Assembly: GCF_905147365.1 (NCBI RefSeq)
Contig: NC_056413.1
Coordinates: 4,356,501 to 4,420,500 of the forward strand
Direction: 5' to 3'
DNA: 64,000 nt
Source of the DNA: Aricia agestis
Taxonomy: Eukaryota; Arthropoda; Insecta; Lepidoptera; Lycaenidae
Shown: positions 32,888 through 43,483 of the stretch, in pieces
Layout: every line of letters begins with the position of its first letter
Position numbering within the stretch: position 1 is the stretch's first letter
Program-made: the position numbers and the translations under genes
Notes under the pieces: model-generated
Databases searched by the model: none
The model's input: the letters and a program-made list of their open reading frames with translations, nothing else
Told to the model about the DNA's origin: nothing

Positions 32888-33657
32888 TGTAGCGGACTTG
32901 GGTAGAGCTCAGAGTAAAACACACGGTGAAGGTGGTAATGACAATGAACGATTTATTAGCGATTCTCACGGCTTATACAGGGTGTAACAAAAATAAGTGA
33001 TAATACTTTAGGGTGTGTACGTGTTCCTTGTAGAGAGTTCACTGTGAAAGTAGCAGCGCTGAAAGACCAACATTTTTTTTCACTTTTGTATGGGGAAACT
33101 CGTGACGCTCGGGCCCTTGCCCATACAAAAGTGAAAAAAAAATTTCGTCTTTTAGCGCTGCTACTTTCACAGTGAACTCTCTACAAGGAACACGTACACA
33201 CCCTAAAGTATTATCACTTATTTTTGTTACACCCTGTATACAAAATCACAAAAATTGTTTCCAACGGCGAACGTCAGGGAGCGCTGCAGTCGTGGTCCGG
33301 TTTGCGCATGCGCCGACCGAGGATATAAATATTCCCGGCGCACGCGCTGCACCTCAGTTCGATGCTGGCAGGTCGACGGACGGGTTCTACGTCACGGCTG
33401 CTCCGTAGAGTAGGACAGCACGATACTCAACGCGCATGCGCGGTCCCCACATAATATGAATATGCGGCGACGCACGCGCGGAGCCTCAGTGCAGCGCTCG
33501 CTGGGTAGCGGAGTGGTCATGCGGCGCGTCGCTTCGCCATGCGGGAACGAGATAGCGCTATGCGCGGCTCTGCGTTCTTATAAGAATGGTAGCGCGCGCG
33601 CGGCGCTCAGTGTAGCGCTCGCAGGCCGGCGCGCTGGTCATGTGGGACGCCTCCATA
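32888..33657 (-). repeat. 5' LTR of gypsy-type element with MITE insertion
   Basis: Same sequence as 28371-28879, interrupted at 32977-33238 by a family M1 MITE. Outside the MITE I count three base differences (for example TTTCGAACGG versus TTTCCAACGG, and GCTCTGTAG versus GCTCCGTAG). The MITE lies downstream of the TATA-like box in the direction of transcription, so it would fall in the leader region. Confidence 0.9.
32977..33238. mobile_element. MITE M1 inside the LTR, TA target duplication visible
   Basis: About 262 bp from CAGGGTGTAACAAAAATAAG to its complement. The other LTR shows the empty site CTTATATACAAAATC at 28455-28469. The filled site reads CTTATA-CAGGG...CCCTG-TATACAAAATC, so exactly TA was duplicated. 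Confidence 0.93.
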
Positions 33658-33806
33658 GATGTATGGATGTTTGTTACTCTTTCACGCAAAAACTACTGAA
33701 CGGATTTGAATAAAACTTTACAATAACATAGGTTATACATCAGAATAACACATAGGCTACAATTTTAACCGACGCGATAGTTTACTAGGTAACTAAAAAG
33801 AGTGAA
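33658..33806 (+). repeat. Right half of the interrupted dispersed repeat
   Basis: GATGTATGGATGTTTGTTAC then CACGCAAAAACTACTGAACG, continuing the repeat left at 28370. Confidence 0.65.
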
Positions 33807-33807
33807 A

Positions 33808-34207
33808 TTATTATTTTTAACAAAAAATTAAAACCGAGTTCCAAGGTAAAAACAATAATAACATCCTTATAATATGAACTAAAAAGTATTAAATAATTTT
33901 TCCTATCTAATAGTGCCTTTTTCGGAATTCGGCTAAAACTCAACTATTTCTGTACTCAATCTTCATAATTTTGAAGTCGGTGCCAGTTCCAAAAGTTTCA
34001 AATGTTCTGGCTGACTGAAGATTCAGCTATCTGGTACCGACTTCAAAATGATGAAGATTGAGTACAGAAATAGTTGAGTTTTAGCCAAATTCGGAAAAAG
34101 GCACTATTAGATAGGAAAAATTATTTAATACTTTTTAGTTCATATTATAAGGATGTTATTGTTTTTACCTTGGAAGTCGGTTTTAATTTTTTGTTAAAAA
34201 TAATAAT
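33808..34207. mobile_element. Large palindromic element with ~175-bp arms
   Basis: The left arm starts TTATTTTTAACAAAAAATTA, and the right arm ends with its complement at 34207. The arms differ at a handful of positions (for example CCGAGTTCC versus CCGACTTCC, TTCGGAATTCGG versus TTCCGAATTTGG). A loop of about 50 bp includes AGTTCCAAAAGTTTCAAATG. The inner arm ends contain ACCGACTTCAAAATGATG, linking it to the family P ends. Confidence 0.88.
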
Positions 34208-34221
34208 TGTAATGTTTTCGT

Positions 34222-34314
34222 TAATGCTCTCAGCGCTGCTTGTTTCACAGTAAACTCTGTACTCATGGATACCCTAAAGTATTATATTCTCTTTGATATG
34301 TTACAACCTGTTTT
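34222..34314. mobile_element. MITE M1, single degraded arm
   Basis: CTCAGCGCTGCTTGTTTCACAG to ATGTTACAACCTG resembles the right arm of M1. The left arm is missing, and the fragment directly follows the large palindrome. Confidence 0.55.
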
Positions 34315-35718
34315 AGATATAAGATAGTTATGTAACTGACATTTAATTTATTATTCTTAACATTTTCTACTAATGAAAGAAAACCAAGAAGTCAGTCGTA
34401 TAACCGCGAACAAAGCGCGAACACAGCAGGAACGCTTAAATTTTTATTGCAAATAAAACTAATGTTTTCATCCATTTGCTTAATGGGCCATTAAACGTTA
34501 TAAAATAAGTTTAATTATAAACATTTTTAACCGTATAATAATGACTCTCTTATGCTAAAACGTCCTACGTGTTGCCTACCACCGATTCCCGACCCCCGGC
34601 GAGAAGAACCGGCGTAAGCTCAATTACTGAAATTATTGACAGGAGTTTGTCTATCCAATAAAGTTTTTGATTTGCTATCATAACGATAACCAATCAACAA
34701 CGCTAATTGTATAGATACATATTGTCAATCCATGTTCCTTGTAGCTATGGAACCCTGCCCTCGCCACAAGGTCAACTTCAGTTCCTTTGTGGTAAGAGTA
34801 CCGATGCATCTTCTCTCGACCTTTGAATAAGATAACATATCTATACATTCTTATATACCATACCTAAGATACCATACCATAGATATATTATATAATTGAT
34901 ATAAAATGTATGTTAGTTATTGAGGTATATATTGTATGGGTCTACGTAGCCTGATTTAAATTAATAAAACTAGTTGCTCTCCGGCACTACCGACAGAAGT
35001 GAAGGCCAGCAGAAAATAGAAGGAGAGGGAGATATTCTAGGGATATCTTAACATCCAACGTCACGTTGAAAAAGGAAATGCACAACAACACTAGTTACTG
35101 AAGTTTTTAGCCAAAAAATGTTGTCTTTGGCCCAAACAAAAATATTATCCAACATAAACCTTACGCTGAAAAAGTGTGGAACGATCGTGAAACTTGCCTA
35201 ATTATGGGCATAAAATCCACACCGTGAAAGCTTTCATTTGAAATAAATCTTGTGAAATTGAATTCTTAAGAACGAACGTTTTTAAAGATATTTGTCCTAC
35301 ATTCGCGAAAGACGTAGAACCAGGTCATGCTGTCCATAAAGCGGTAAGTGCAAATTTGCTTTGGCCCGCCCTATTGGTACTGTATCTGATCATTCTTCAT
35401 ATTTAAATATAGAACTGTTTTTTTTTCAGGCTGTGGCCAAACGTTAATATCTATAGCTAGTAACTCAAATGTTACTGATGTTATTTCTGATAATACCTTT
35501 AAATAGACATACAAATTACAACTTAACATATTTTGTGTACTATCAGAGAAGTTGATTATTAGGCAGATGGCGGACCTAAGTAATTTGGTCATTTTAAACT
35601 CATCCGACCGATCACAGCTAACATTGAATTGACATAAGCCGACCAAACGACGTAGGAATCGACGTCGACTGCATAGGAATCAATTTCCTCGGGTGTACAT
35701 TTTTTTTTAAATTGAACA
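34315..35718. other. Intergenic, nothing recognised
   Basis: A CCGGCGAGAAGAACCGGCG fragment at about 34595-34613 belongs to the small repeat also at 20.58 and 23.65 kb. The minus-strand short frames at 35371-35809 have no domain. No gene is supported. Confidence 0.45.
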
Positions 35719-36136
35719 CCTGTAGCCCTAGCACGGTAACCAGTGGAAATGCGAAAGTATAGACAAACTGTGGAGATATGGTGGAGATAAACTTAAGGTG
35801 TCGTTCCAAACTTTTTTCGTTCCGAAAAATTCAATTAAAATGCCACTTTATGACTATAGTCACAAACTGTGGAGATAAACTTAAGGTGCCGTTCCGATCT
35901 TTTTTCGTTCCGAAAAATTCAGTTCAAATGCCTCTTTATGACAGAATATAGTCCTAAAAATTCAAATAACATCTTACTTTACGACATATACTATAGTCTG
36001 TCATAAGGTGGCATTTTAATTGAATTTTTGTCGGTCGCGATTAGCCGCGGTAAAGATCGGACCGGCACCTTAAGTTTATGTCCACAGTTTGTCTATACTT
36101 TCGCATTTCTACTTTTCCCCGTGCTAGCACTACAGG
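35719..36136. mobile_element. MITE with ~55-bp TIR (CCTGTAG…CTAGCACGG)
   Basis: Left CCTGTAGCCCTAGCACGG and GAAATGCGAAAGTATAGACA pair with the right end (36080-36136). The left side carries an internal tandem duplication: the block CAAACTGTGGAGATA then AACTTAAGGTG, GTTCCGAAAAATTCA occurs twice. It is about 418 bp and non-coding. Confidence 0.8.
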
Positions 36137-36448
36137 TCTGTCGTCTGGCTTATTGCAAATGATATAAATAAAATTTAATTTTAAGTTTCGTTAGTCTCGC
36201 TTCAACTTTAATATTTTTATTTTGATTTAGGTAGTACATTTTAGTCTCGAAATGTTTGTGGAAGTCCAGGGAAGTTTTTTATTGGGAGGAAAGTGATACG
36301 AAGTCCACTGTGTCATCTAGTCTAGTAGATAAATAGATAAATAAAGTTTGCGTAAATAGTTAGTTAGTAGCCGTAGTTTGCGACGTAGCCCGCAGCTCCG
36401 GCGTAGCAACGTAAGTACGTATAACAAATTGTACTCTATCAATCTTAC
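36137..36448. other. Intergenic, nothing recognised
   Basis: AT-rich with no ORF of interest. Confidence 0.4.
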
Positions 36449-36607
36449 AAAAATCTCGTGTCACAATGTTAATTACCGTATGTACTCCTCCGAAACGACA
36501 TGAGGGGATAGCGATGGACGTTGCCATGGTGACATATAGTCACTTCAATAAAATAATATGGGCGAAGTACTTTCTATGGCAAAACAACGTTTGCCGGGAC
36601 AGCTATT
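36449..36607 (+). repeat. Repeat family W, internally deleted copy
   Basis: It matches both ends of 22353-22626 (TCTCGTGTCACAATGTTA and TTTGCCGGGACAGCTA) but lacks about 110 bp of the middle. Confidence 0.6.
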
Positions 36608-38107
36608 TTATATTATCTGAATATTTAAAACAAATCACAGTACGGTATGTTTATTGTTATGTTATCTGTATAAACAATTGTCTGAATGTAGTACATAATA
36701 TTTTAAGTAATCAATTTGTGAGTTGTAATAATTACCCTGCTATTTATTTTTTGAACTCTCCTGCCTTGCAGGGTTGCCTGGAAGAGATCGCTTAGAGCGA
36801 TAAGGCCGCTCTTGCCCACATTAATGTCTTAGTTTTAAGTACTTTAAGTCTGATTGTATACCCATTTTATTATGTGAGCAATAAAGTGTTTATCTATCTA
36901 TCTATTTACGGCTATATCATGTAGCATTATAATGCTAGCAAACTAAATGTCAAGTATTACCGCAAATAAATAAATGCAATAAAACCTTAATTTGATAGAG
37001 TTGTTTTTAACGAATGAATCAATACCTAAAACCATTAAAGTGTGTCTATGTACTTGATGCGAACTACCTGGTACGTACTGCAGCACTGCAGGCGTCCGCA
37101 GTGATAATGCTTCTGCAATGCACGTCAAAATATTTTTACCCACGTAATAGCCGCTATTATAAAATTTATTACCGAGTGCGCGATGTTTATAAGAATTTAT
37201 AAAGCAGGGTTCCGTGATACTTAATTTTAGGGTTCTGTATTATGTTGGTAATAAGTTTACAGATCCACTATAGGGCTTTTTCGGTTAAGCCCAAGGCCCT
37301 GCGTGAATTTAAGAGGCCCAATGTTACAAGTCAAAAATGCGAAAGAATCCATAATTGATTAAATTTAAAAAATCATGTGGCTTGCAGCCCTGCGAATAAT
37401 ATCCAAAACTATTTACGATGGACTAAATTTAATCAGGGCGAGCGAAGCGAGCCCTAGTCAGTGCAGTAAATAGCCTTTTTTGCGCCCTGTGCGAGTGCGC
37501 CCTTGTTTTTTTTATATAATAAGTATTATAAGTACCCAGACCAATTATGCTATGTAAAGGCCTGTTTTATTTCATTCAGGGTGATAAAATAAAACATGGT
37601 GTTGACTGTTAGTAGACCTATTATTATAATATACTAAAAATTTTATATGGAAAACATACTTTTTTTAAGAACTGATATGGGCAAACAAGCAGGCGAGCCA
37701 TCTGATATCAAGTAGGCCTTTCGCCTGTTATACCACCCACACTGTGCAGCACTAGGGGCGCAGTGAGAATTTATCGGGATATCTTACTTATCGGGTCTGG
37801 CAATTTTTGCCACCTTAGTTATATTTTTTAATTTAAGACGCCATTTATAATGTCTACAGATCAGCACGGCTAGTCAAACTAGATACTCAACGAAATTAAG
37901 AAAAATATAGTAATAGGGAATAAAATGTTGATGAAAATATTATGATCGAAGCTAATACTAGTGCGGAAAATGGTATTTACTATTCTTTATTACATTTTTT
38001 AAAGGTTTTGAACAGTATGTTTGAACAGTATAACTTATGTTTTATTGCTTTAGATTTGATTATGAGATAAACACTTACCTTAATTAACATTTTATCGTAG
38101 GTCATTT
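36608..38107. other. Intergenic, nothing recognised
   Basis: A ATCTATCTATCT run at about 36893-36905 follows AATAAAGTGTTT, which looks like an old 3' end. GGCGAGCGAAGCGAGCCCT at about 37436-37454 is the reverse of a motif at 19.94 kb. No gene is supported. Confidence 0.4.
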
Positions 38108-38290
38108 AAAATTGTCGGATGTGCCACATCCAACGTTTTTAACCGGTTTTTCAAATGTGTAAAATGTCGGTTGTACCACATACGACATTCGTTATCGGTT
38201 TTATAAATGGTTAAATTGTCGGTAGTACTACTTCCGACATTGTTATGCGAATTTATAAATTGGTAAAATGTCGGTAGTACTACATCATAA
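38108..38290. repeat. Minisatellite, 52-53 bp unit, ~3.4 copies, with internal dyad
   Basis: Units start at about 38111, 38163, 38215 and 38268, each opening with TGTCGGTAGTACTAC or a variant. Most carry a matching GTCGGA...CCGACA-type inverted repeat. The unit remainder is CGGTTTTATAAATGGTAAAA-like. The copies are diverged by several substitutions. Confidence 0.8.
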
Positions 38291-39233
38291 TCATTTCTTA
38301 TTGATTAAATGGCGCTTGTAGTTTGTACCGTAATATCTATCATTGCTTACCGACTTTAAACAATTTTCAGAGGGCTTAAAAATAGGTCATTTTTGTACGA
38401 AAATTAAGTGACATAATAGGACTGTGTGAGGAGACGTATCGGCACCCAGATAGAAGAATACGAAAATTTCATATTATGCTATACTGGGCTCACACCCGGA
38501 AAATATGAAGTATGATACCTAATAAATAAAAGACACAAAGATTGCATTGACAGCTATACAGGTCTCAGTGATACAGTAGCACTGTTAAACCTGACTATTG
38601 AAGGGATGCGCATGTCCTTTATTCACTGACCTCCATTATACAAGTACGCTGGACTGATGATACCCTTTGAAATGACAGCTATTTTTTGTGCCTATTTGAA
38701 GCGGAATCAGCTCCCCCATTATTAGGGATAGGAACTAAATTTGACGTAAAAATGACGTTTGAAAGTCGCCACCATGTCACCATATTGGCGCTGATAGCAG
38801 CAGTGGGAGTATTTGGAACTAATACTAGTGATGTACAACTGTCTTTTCTATTATCGATGAAATGTTTCCAGATTCAGATAATGTCGACCATTAGGACAAA
38901 AATATTAAATTGAATAATACAAACGCTACATATTTGTATTAAAGGTTACAGACTTCCTCTCCGTAATTTAGGTTATAAATTAACAACGATTTCATACGTA
39001 GATAACGTGAAGTAGCAGTACCTATCTATAATCCATTTATTTTTACCAGTTAGCACTACGAAAAACTAAAAACAAAACTGAAGATAAGCTTCTAACGAAA
39101 ACTTTGTTGTATTGTATTTTCTAATTTCATTTCTAATATTATCAAAGTAGTGCTACAGTGTATCGTATTAAAGCTGAACAAAGCTGAATAAGTGTTCCGT
39201 GTGATTAGACCCTAACTAATCTCATCATATAGT
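38291..39233. other. Intergenic; holds one arm of a distant inverted repeat
   Basis: 38631-38664 (CTCCATTATACAAGTACGCT then GGACTGATGATACC) has a near-exact reverse complement at 40768-40801. The plus-strand frame at 38686-38913 has no domain. No gene was recognised. Confidence 0.45.
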
Positions 39234-39497
39234 ATTGTAAAGCGGAAGAGTTTGTTTGTTTGAACGCTCTAATCTCAGGAACTGCTGGTCCAATTTGAAC
39301 AATTATTTCAGTGTTAGACAGCCCATTTTATATATTTTATTACGCTGAGACTAATAGGAGCTAAGAAATAGAGGAAAATGTGGAAAAAGCGGGGGAATGT
39401 ATAACGTGAAGGATTATATAGGCTATTTTTTGTGGACCAATTTGTCTGTGTAATTAGATATTTACGTGGGAGAAGCCGCGCGGAAAGTCTAGTAATA
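39234..39497 (+). repeat. Repeat family T, shorter copy
   Basis: GGAAGAGTTTGTTTGTTTG, CTCAGGAACTGCTGGTCCAA, and GGATTATATAGGCTATTTTT shared with 20.0-20.46 kb. It ends near TTTACGTGGGAGAAGCCGCG. Confidence 0.6.
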
Positions 39498-40254
39498 ATA
39501 TAAAAAATCCCTATTTAGTTATGGATCTAGCAAGCCAATTTTTATCGATTTACTTTATCTCATTTGTATTTCGCCATTTTGGCGCTGATTGCTGAAGTGT
39601 GAGGGAAATTAACTAATTGGATAATGCGATCCATAAATAAATATGGAACGTTTTTTTATTGGGGTGGAGTAGGTAAGGTATTTATAAATAATAAAAATAT
39701 ATGTGCGATACTTTAACATTATATTTTATTAGTTACCGTTACACAGTTACAGTCTGTCAAGAAAGAGTAGACGCTGAAATAAATTTTCCAAACATAATCA
39801 CGATCAAATAGTAGTTTTGCGCCTTGTATTTTCACAGAGAACGTTTGTACACTTCAAATAGTAACGGCAAGCGGTAGTAGCAATTTTCGGACGCCAACCA
39901 GGCTTTTCAATTTTTTTCAACCATAATTCCAGTCTTCCTTCGTCAGACGGAAACCTGTCTGTATAAAAATCGCTTATCGGAGATTTCAATACAATTATTA
40001 TAGATATCGATAAGTTTTATCGACAGAAAACTCCAGCACTATTGAATTTTATCGTTTATCAAAAATCGGTAAAACAAAGGTAAATATGTGGTGAATACGG
40101 TATAATAAGATTAGTGCCACATTTTTAAGTGCCTATATTAACAATTAAAGTTTAATATCGTAGAAATGAGCTGTTAAAATCACTTACTTGTGGAATGTAA
40201 CCCCACATCCCTTTTTGTACCGTGTTTACTTATCATACACCCTTTCATAGTTTA
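39498..40254. other. Intergenic, nothing recognised
   Basis: AT-rich with no ORF of interest. Confidence 0.4.
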
Positions 40255-40271
40255 ACTATGAACTACCACCA

Positions 40272-40326
<55 letters not shown>

Positions 40327-40580
40327 GGTGTAACAAAAACAAGTGATAATAATTTAGGGTGTGTAGGTGTTCCCTGTAGAGAGTTCACTGTGAAAGTAGC
40401 AGCGCTGAAAGACCAAAAATTTTTTTCACTTTTGTATGGGGAAACTCGTGACGCTCGGGCCCTTGCCCATACAAAAGTGAAAAAAAATTTTGGTCTTTCA
40501 GCGCTGCTACTTTCACAGTGAAATCTCTACAGGGAACACGTACGCACCCTAAAGTATTATCACTTGTTTTTGTTACACCT

Positions 40581-40668
<88 letters not shown>

Positions 40669-40684
40669 TGGTGGTAGTTCATAT
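40255..40684. mobile_element. TA-microsatellite element with AACTACCACCACTT ends, hosting MITE M1
   Basis: ATGAACTACCACCACTTTTA at the left pairs with AAGTGGTGGTAGTTCAT at the right. Between them are two long (TA)n runs (about 40277-40321 and 40585-40666), with a complete M1 MITE between the runs. It reads as a foldback or microsatellite expansion into which M1 inserted at TA. Confidence 0.75.
40322..40584. mobile_element. MITE M1, complete, inside (TA)n
   Basis: TACAGGGTGTAACAAAAACA to GTTACACCTTGTA, about 263 bp. The two arms match closely up to the GCCCTTGCCCATAC centre. It is embedded in TA repeats on both sides. Confidence 0.9.
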
Positions 40685-40767
40685 ATATATATATATTACT
40701 TAATCGCGTAAAACCTTAAAAACACAAAAACAATTCGAACGATTAAGCCAAATGGCACAAAAAAGTG

Positions 40768-40801
40768 GGTATCATAGATCCAGCGTACTTGTATAATGGA
40801 G
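40768..40801 (-). repeat. Right arm of a 34-bp inverted repeat pair
   Basis: It is the complement of 38631-38664 with two mismatches. The arms are about 2.1 kb apart and could be the ends of an unrecognised element. The readable LINE endonuclease frame starts in the last bases of this arm. Confidence 0.65.
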
Positions 40802-41215
40802 ATTAGCTCATTTTATCAGCAGATTAACAAAGCCATCGACCTAGCCTACAACAATCATCTCGTAATGGGTGACTTCAACGCCAAAATAGGACAGCCAGAA
40901 AAAGATGAAAAACTGATAATGAACAATTATGGCTATGGGGAAAGAAACCAAAGAGGTCAGAGATTAATCGACTTCGCCCTCGAACATAAACTAGCAATCC
41001 TAAACACCTTTTTTCGTAAAAAGCCTAAACAGAGATGGACATGGCGGTCACCGAATGGATTACATAAAAATGAATTAGATTTTATATTGTCAAATAACCC
41101 TGGATTCTGTCAAAATATAGAGGTCCTAAACGTAAACTTTCCATCTGACCACAGACCAGTTAGAGCTACTCTAGTAATAAGTACAACAAAAAAAAAGGCG
41201 TGCGGGCTACAATAA
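40796..41215 (+). pseudogene. LINE endonuclease (APE) C-terminal fragment
   Basis: The frame has VMGDFNAKIG (the GDFN catalytic motif), LNTFFRKKPKQRWTWRSPNG and NFPSDHRPV (the SDHR motif with catalytic His). It lacks the N-terminal third of the domain and is cut by a frameshift after VISTTKKK. It belongs with the following RT as one decayed RTE-like ORF2. The ATG at 40796 is probably incidental, since the natural frame should begin further upstream. Confidence 0.82.
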
Positions 41216-41225
41216 TAAAAGGCAC

Positions 41226-41558
41226 TTGTCACTAAAAACTGAACAAGAAATAACAAGATACAAACAAAACATCTTAGATCATGTGCAAAATTTGACTCAT
41301 TATGTAGGAAAAACATCTGTACAAGCATATTACAATATTTTACCTAAAGCTATATCCCAAAGCTTACAAGACGCCCGTACACCTAAAGAAACAGCAAAAA
41401 CGACACACAAAATTTTGCATGATCGCACGTTAGCTCTCATAAAGAGAAGGCAGGAATTGCACCGTACGAAAAATAAAACAAGAGCAATGAAAAACGAGTT
41501 AAAAGCCTTATACAAACTAATAAGCAAATACATAAAACTCGACTACAGGAACTACTAA
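41226..41558 (+). pseudogene. LINE ORF2 linker fragment
   Basis: The part reading SLKTEQEITRYKQNI, ARTPKETAKTTHKIL and TLALIKRRQELHRTKNKTRA is typical of the basic, helical linker between endonuclease and RT in RTE-like LINEs. It ends at a premature stop. The start codon is not real, as this is an internal segment. Confidence 0.6.
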
Positions 41559-41769
41559 CTAAACAGGAAGCTCAAAAAACCTCTGAAAGAGCTACGAACA
41601 AATAAAGGTTGGATAGAATATAGCTTAAACAGCAACGGGATGTTGGTTAAAAATCGAAAAGATATCATTCATACAGCAACAGAGTTTTACAAAAATCTAT
41701 ATAGTGCCAGAACAAACGAATATAGCAACCACAAAAACTGTACAAATGAAACCAACTTTGAAAATATTC

Positions 41770-42744
41770 CACCTATATCAGAAAGTGACCGAGACAATTA
41801 AAAGGCTAAAAATATACAAAAGCCCAGGGCCGGACGGCATCACCAACGAAGCCATAAAGATTGCTTGCCATCACCTTACTCCACCCTTAACTTACCTTTT
41901 TAACAAAATATTAGAAACAGCTGAAATACCGTCACAGTGGAAAGAGTCAGAGATTATTTTGATTTACAAAAAAGAAAATGCAAAATATATTACAAATTAC
42001 AGACCGATAAGCCTTCTCTCTTGTCTCTACAAACTTTTCGCTACAATTATTAACAACAGAATTAGCAGGACGCTGGAAGCAAAACAACCGATCGAACAAG
42101 CTGGCTTTCGAAAAAGTTTCTCAACGATTGACCACATACATACGTTGGAAATTATAATACAAAAATGTCAGGAAAAACAAAGAAGTCTCTACATAGCGTT
42201 CATTGATTATAAAAAGGCCTCCGACTATGTATCACACTCTAGTATATGGACTGCTCTACAGGACCAGGGAGTTCATCCAAAATATATAGAATTAATCAAA
42301 AATATTTATAATAATAGTGTAGCAAGAATAAAGTTGGAAACCACTGAACCTACATTTGCTGTAAAAAGAAGGGTAAAACAAGGAGACCCCCTATCCCCAA
42401 AATTATTTATATTGATCCTAGAATCAATAATAAAGAATTTAAAATGGGAAAAAATGGGACTCAACATCAAAGGGAATTATCTATGTCACCTGCGTTTTGC
42501 AGATGACTTGGTTCTGTTATCGGAAACGAGCACACAACTCCAATCCTTGATCGACTCCTTAAACACGGCTAGCAAACATGTGGGACTAGAAATGAATGTA
42601 ACAAAAACAATGATCATGACAAACAGCTCAAAATACAGAAATATATCAATAGACAACGAAACTCTGCAATACACTGATACGTACACAATACACATACCTA
42701 GGAAAACTGATTGGATTGGACAGAAAACTAAACGAATTGCGTAG
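41770..42744 (+). pseudogene. LINE reverse transcriptase domain
   Basis: RT motifs in order: KSPGPDGITNEAIK, NYRPISLLSCLYKLF, EQAGFRKSFSTIDHI, FIDYKKASDYV (motif A, with Ser where Phe is usual), RVKQGDPLSPKLF (motif B), LRFADDLVLLSE (motif C with intact DD). The thumb is cut off after YTDTYTIH. The preserved core but broken flanks suggest a moderately old copy. Confidence 0.85.
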
Positions 42745-43464
42745 AGCGAAGAGCGCAAAATACGTGGAACAAATACTGGTCGCTTAGCGAGATATTTAAA
42801 AGCAACTTGTCCATAAGTATAAAAACGAAAGCGATGAATACTTGCCTCCTACCCTTCCTGACCTACGCGTGTTAAACTTAGAAATTCTCTAACAAAATTA
42901 AAAACAAGATTACCACCTGCCAACGCGGCATAGAAAGAAGTATGCTCAACATCAGAAAAATAAAAAATAATCCGCCACTCCAATATAAGCGAAAGATGCC
43001 TTAACCTACGCTAGAAAATTAAAATGGAAGTAGTAGCCTCACGTAGCGAGGCTAGAGGACGACCGATGGACTAGCAGGATAACTAAATGGGCTGGCCTGT
43101 ATGGTAAACGCCTCCAAGGCAGACCACATACGAGATGGGAGGATGAAATAATAAAAATAGCCGGTCGCTCCTGGCCAACAGTTGCTCGAGATAGAGAAAA
43201 ATGGAATTCTTTAGAGGAGGCCTTCACCTTCAACTGAGAGGGGTTCTTGCAGAGAAAAAAAAAGTTACGTTAACATTAATTAAGTAATTAACAGTAGAGT
43301 TGTATAGTAGTATAGTTAGTTAATAGTCGCAAGTAAATTAAGAGTTAGCAGTTTAGATATTTTATAGTCATTATTATTTATTACCACTGTTTGTAAACTT
43401 TTATTATAACATTAACTCTATTCTATTACATTTGTATCATAGCAAGAAATAAAAGGCTTTTTGT

Positions 43465-43470
43465 TTTATT
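43465..43470 (-). terminator. Candidate polyadenylation signal of the P450 gene
   Basis: An AATAAA hexamer on the minus strand, about 14-19 nt downstream of the P450 stop codon. It lies in the narrow gap between the gene and the LINE tail, so the 3' UTR would be very short. Confidence 0.45.
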
Positions 43471-43483
43471 TATTTTATATTAT

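Larger units (their letters stand above)
28371..33657 (-). mobile_element. Gypsy-type LTR retrotransposon, nearly complete, minus strand
   Basis: Paired LTRs flank gag, protease-RT and RNase H-integrase in the usual Ty3/gypsy order, with integrase last and no env. GATG flanks both ends (28367-28370 and 33658-33661), but the target is a GATGTATG repeat, so the 4-bp duplication is not certain. A TGGTAACCCC candidate primer-binding site lies two bases inside the 5' LTR (at about 32868-32885). LTR identity above 99% by eye implies recent insertion. A small deletion in pol and a MITE in the 5' LTR make this copy defective. Confidence 0.92.
40796..43460 (+). mobile_element. RTE-like LINE, decayed
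   Basis: Order: endonuclease fragment, linker (41226-41558, Lys-rich), RT (about 41780-42744), then C-terminal pieces in shifting frames ending RWEDEIIKIAGRSWP and REKWNSLEEAF at about 43105-43238. This C-terminal signature is common in insect RTE-type ORFs. At least four frame breaks are needed to read it. The 3' region to about 43460 is AT-rich and ends AATAAAAGGC. It lies tail-to-tail with the P450 gene. Confidence 0.8.

Noticed and set aside
38108..38290. CRISPR-like array
   Set aside because: The units are whole diverged tandem repeats without unique spacers, and the context is eukaryotic.
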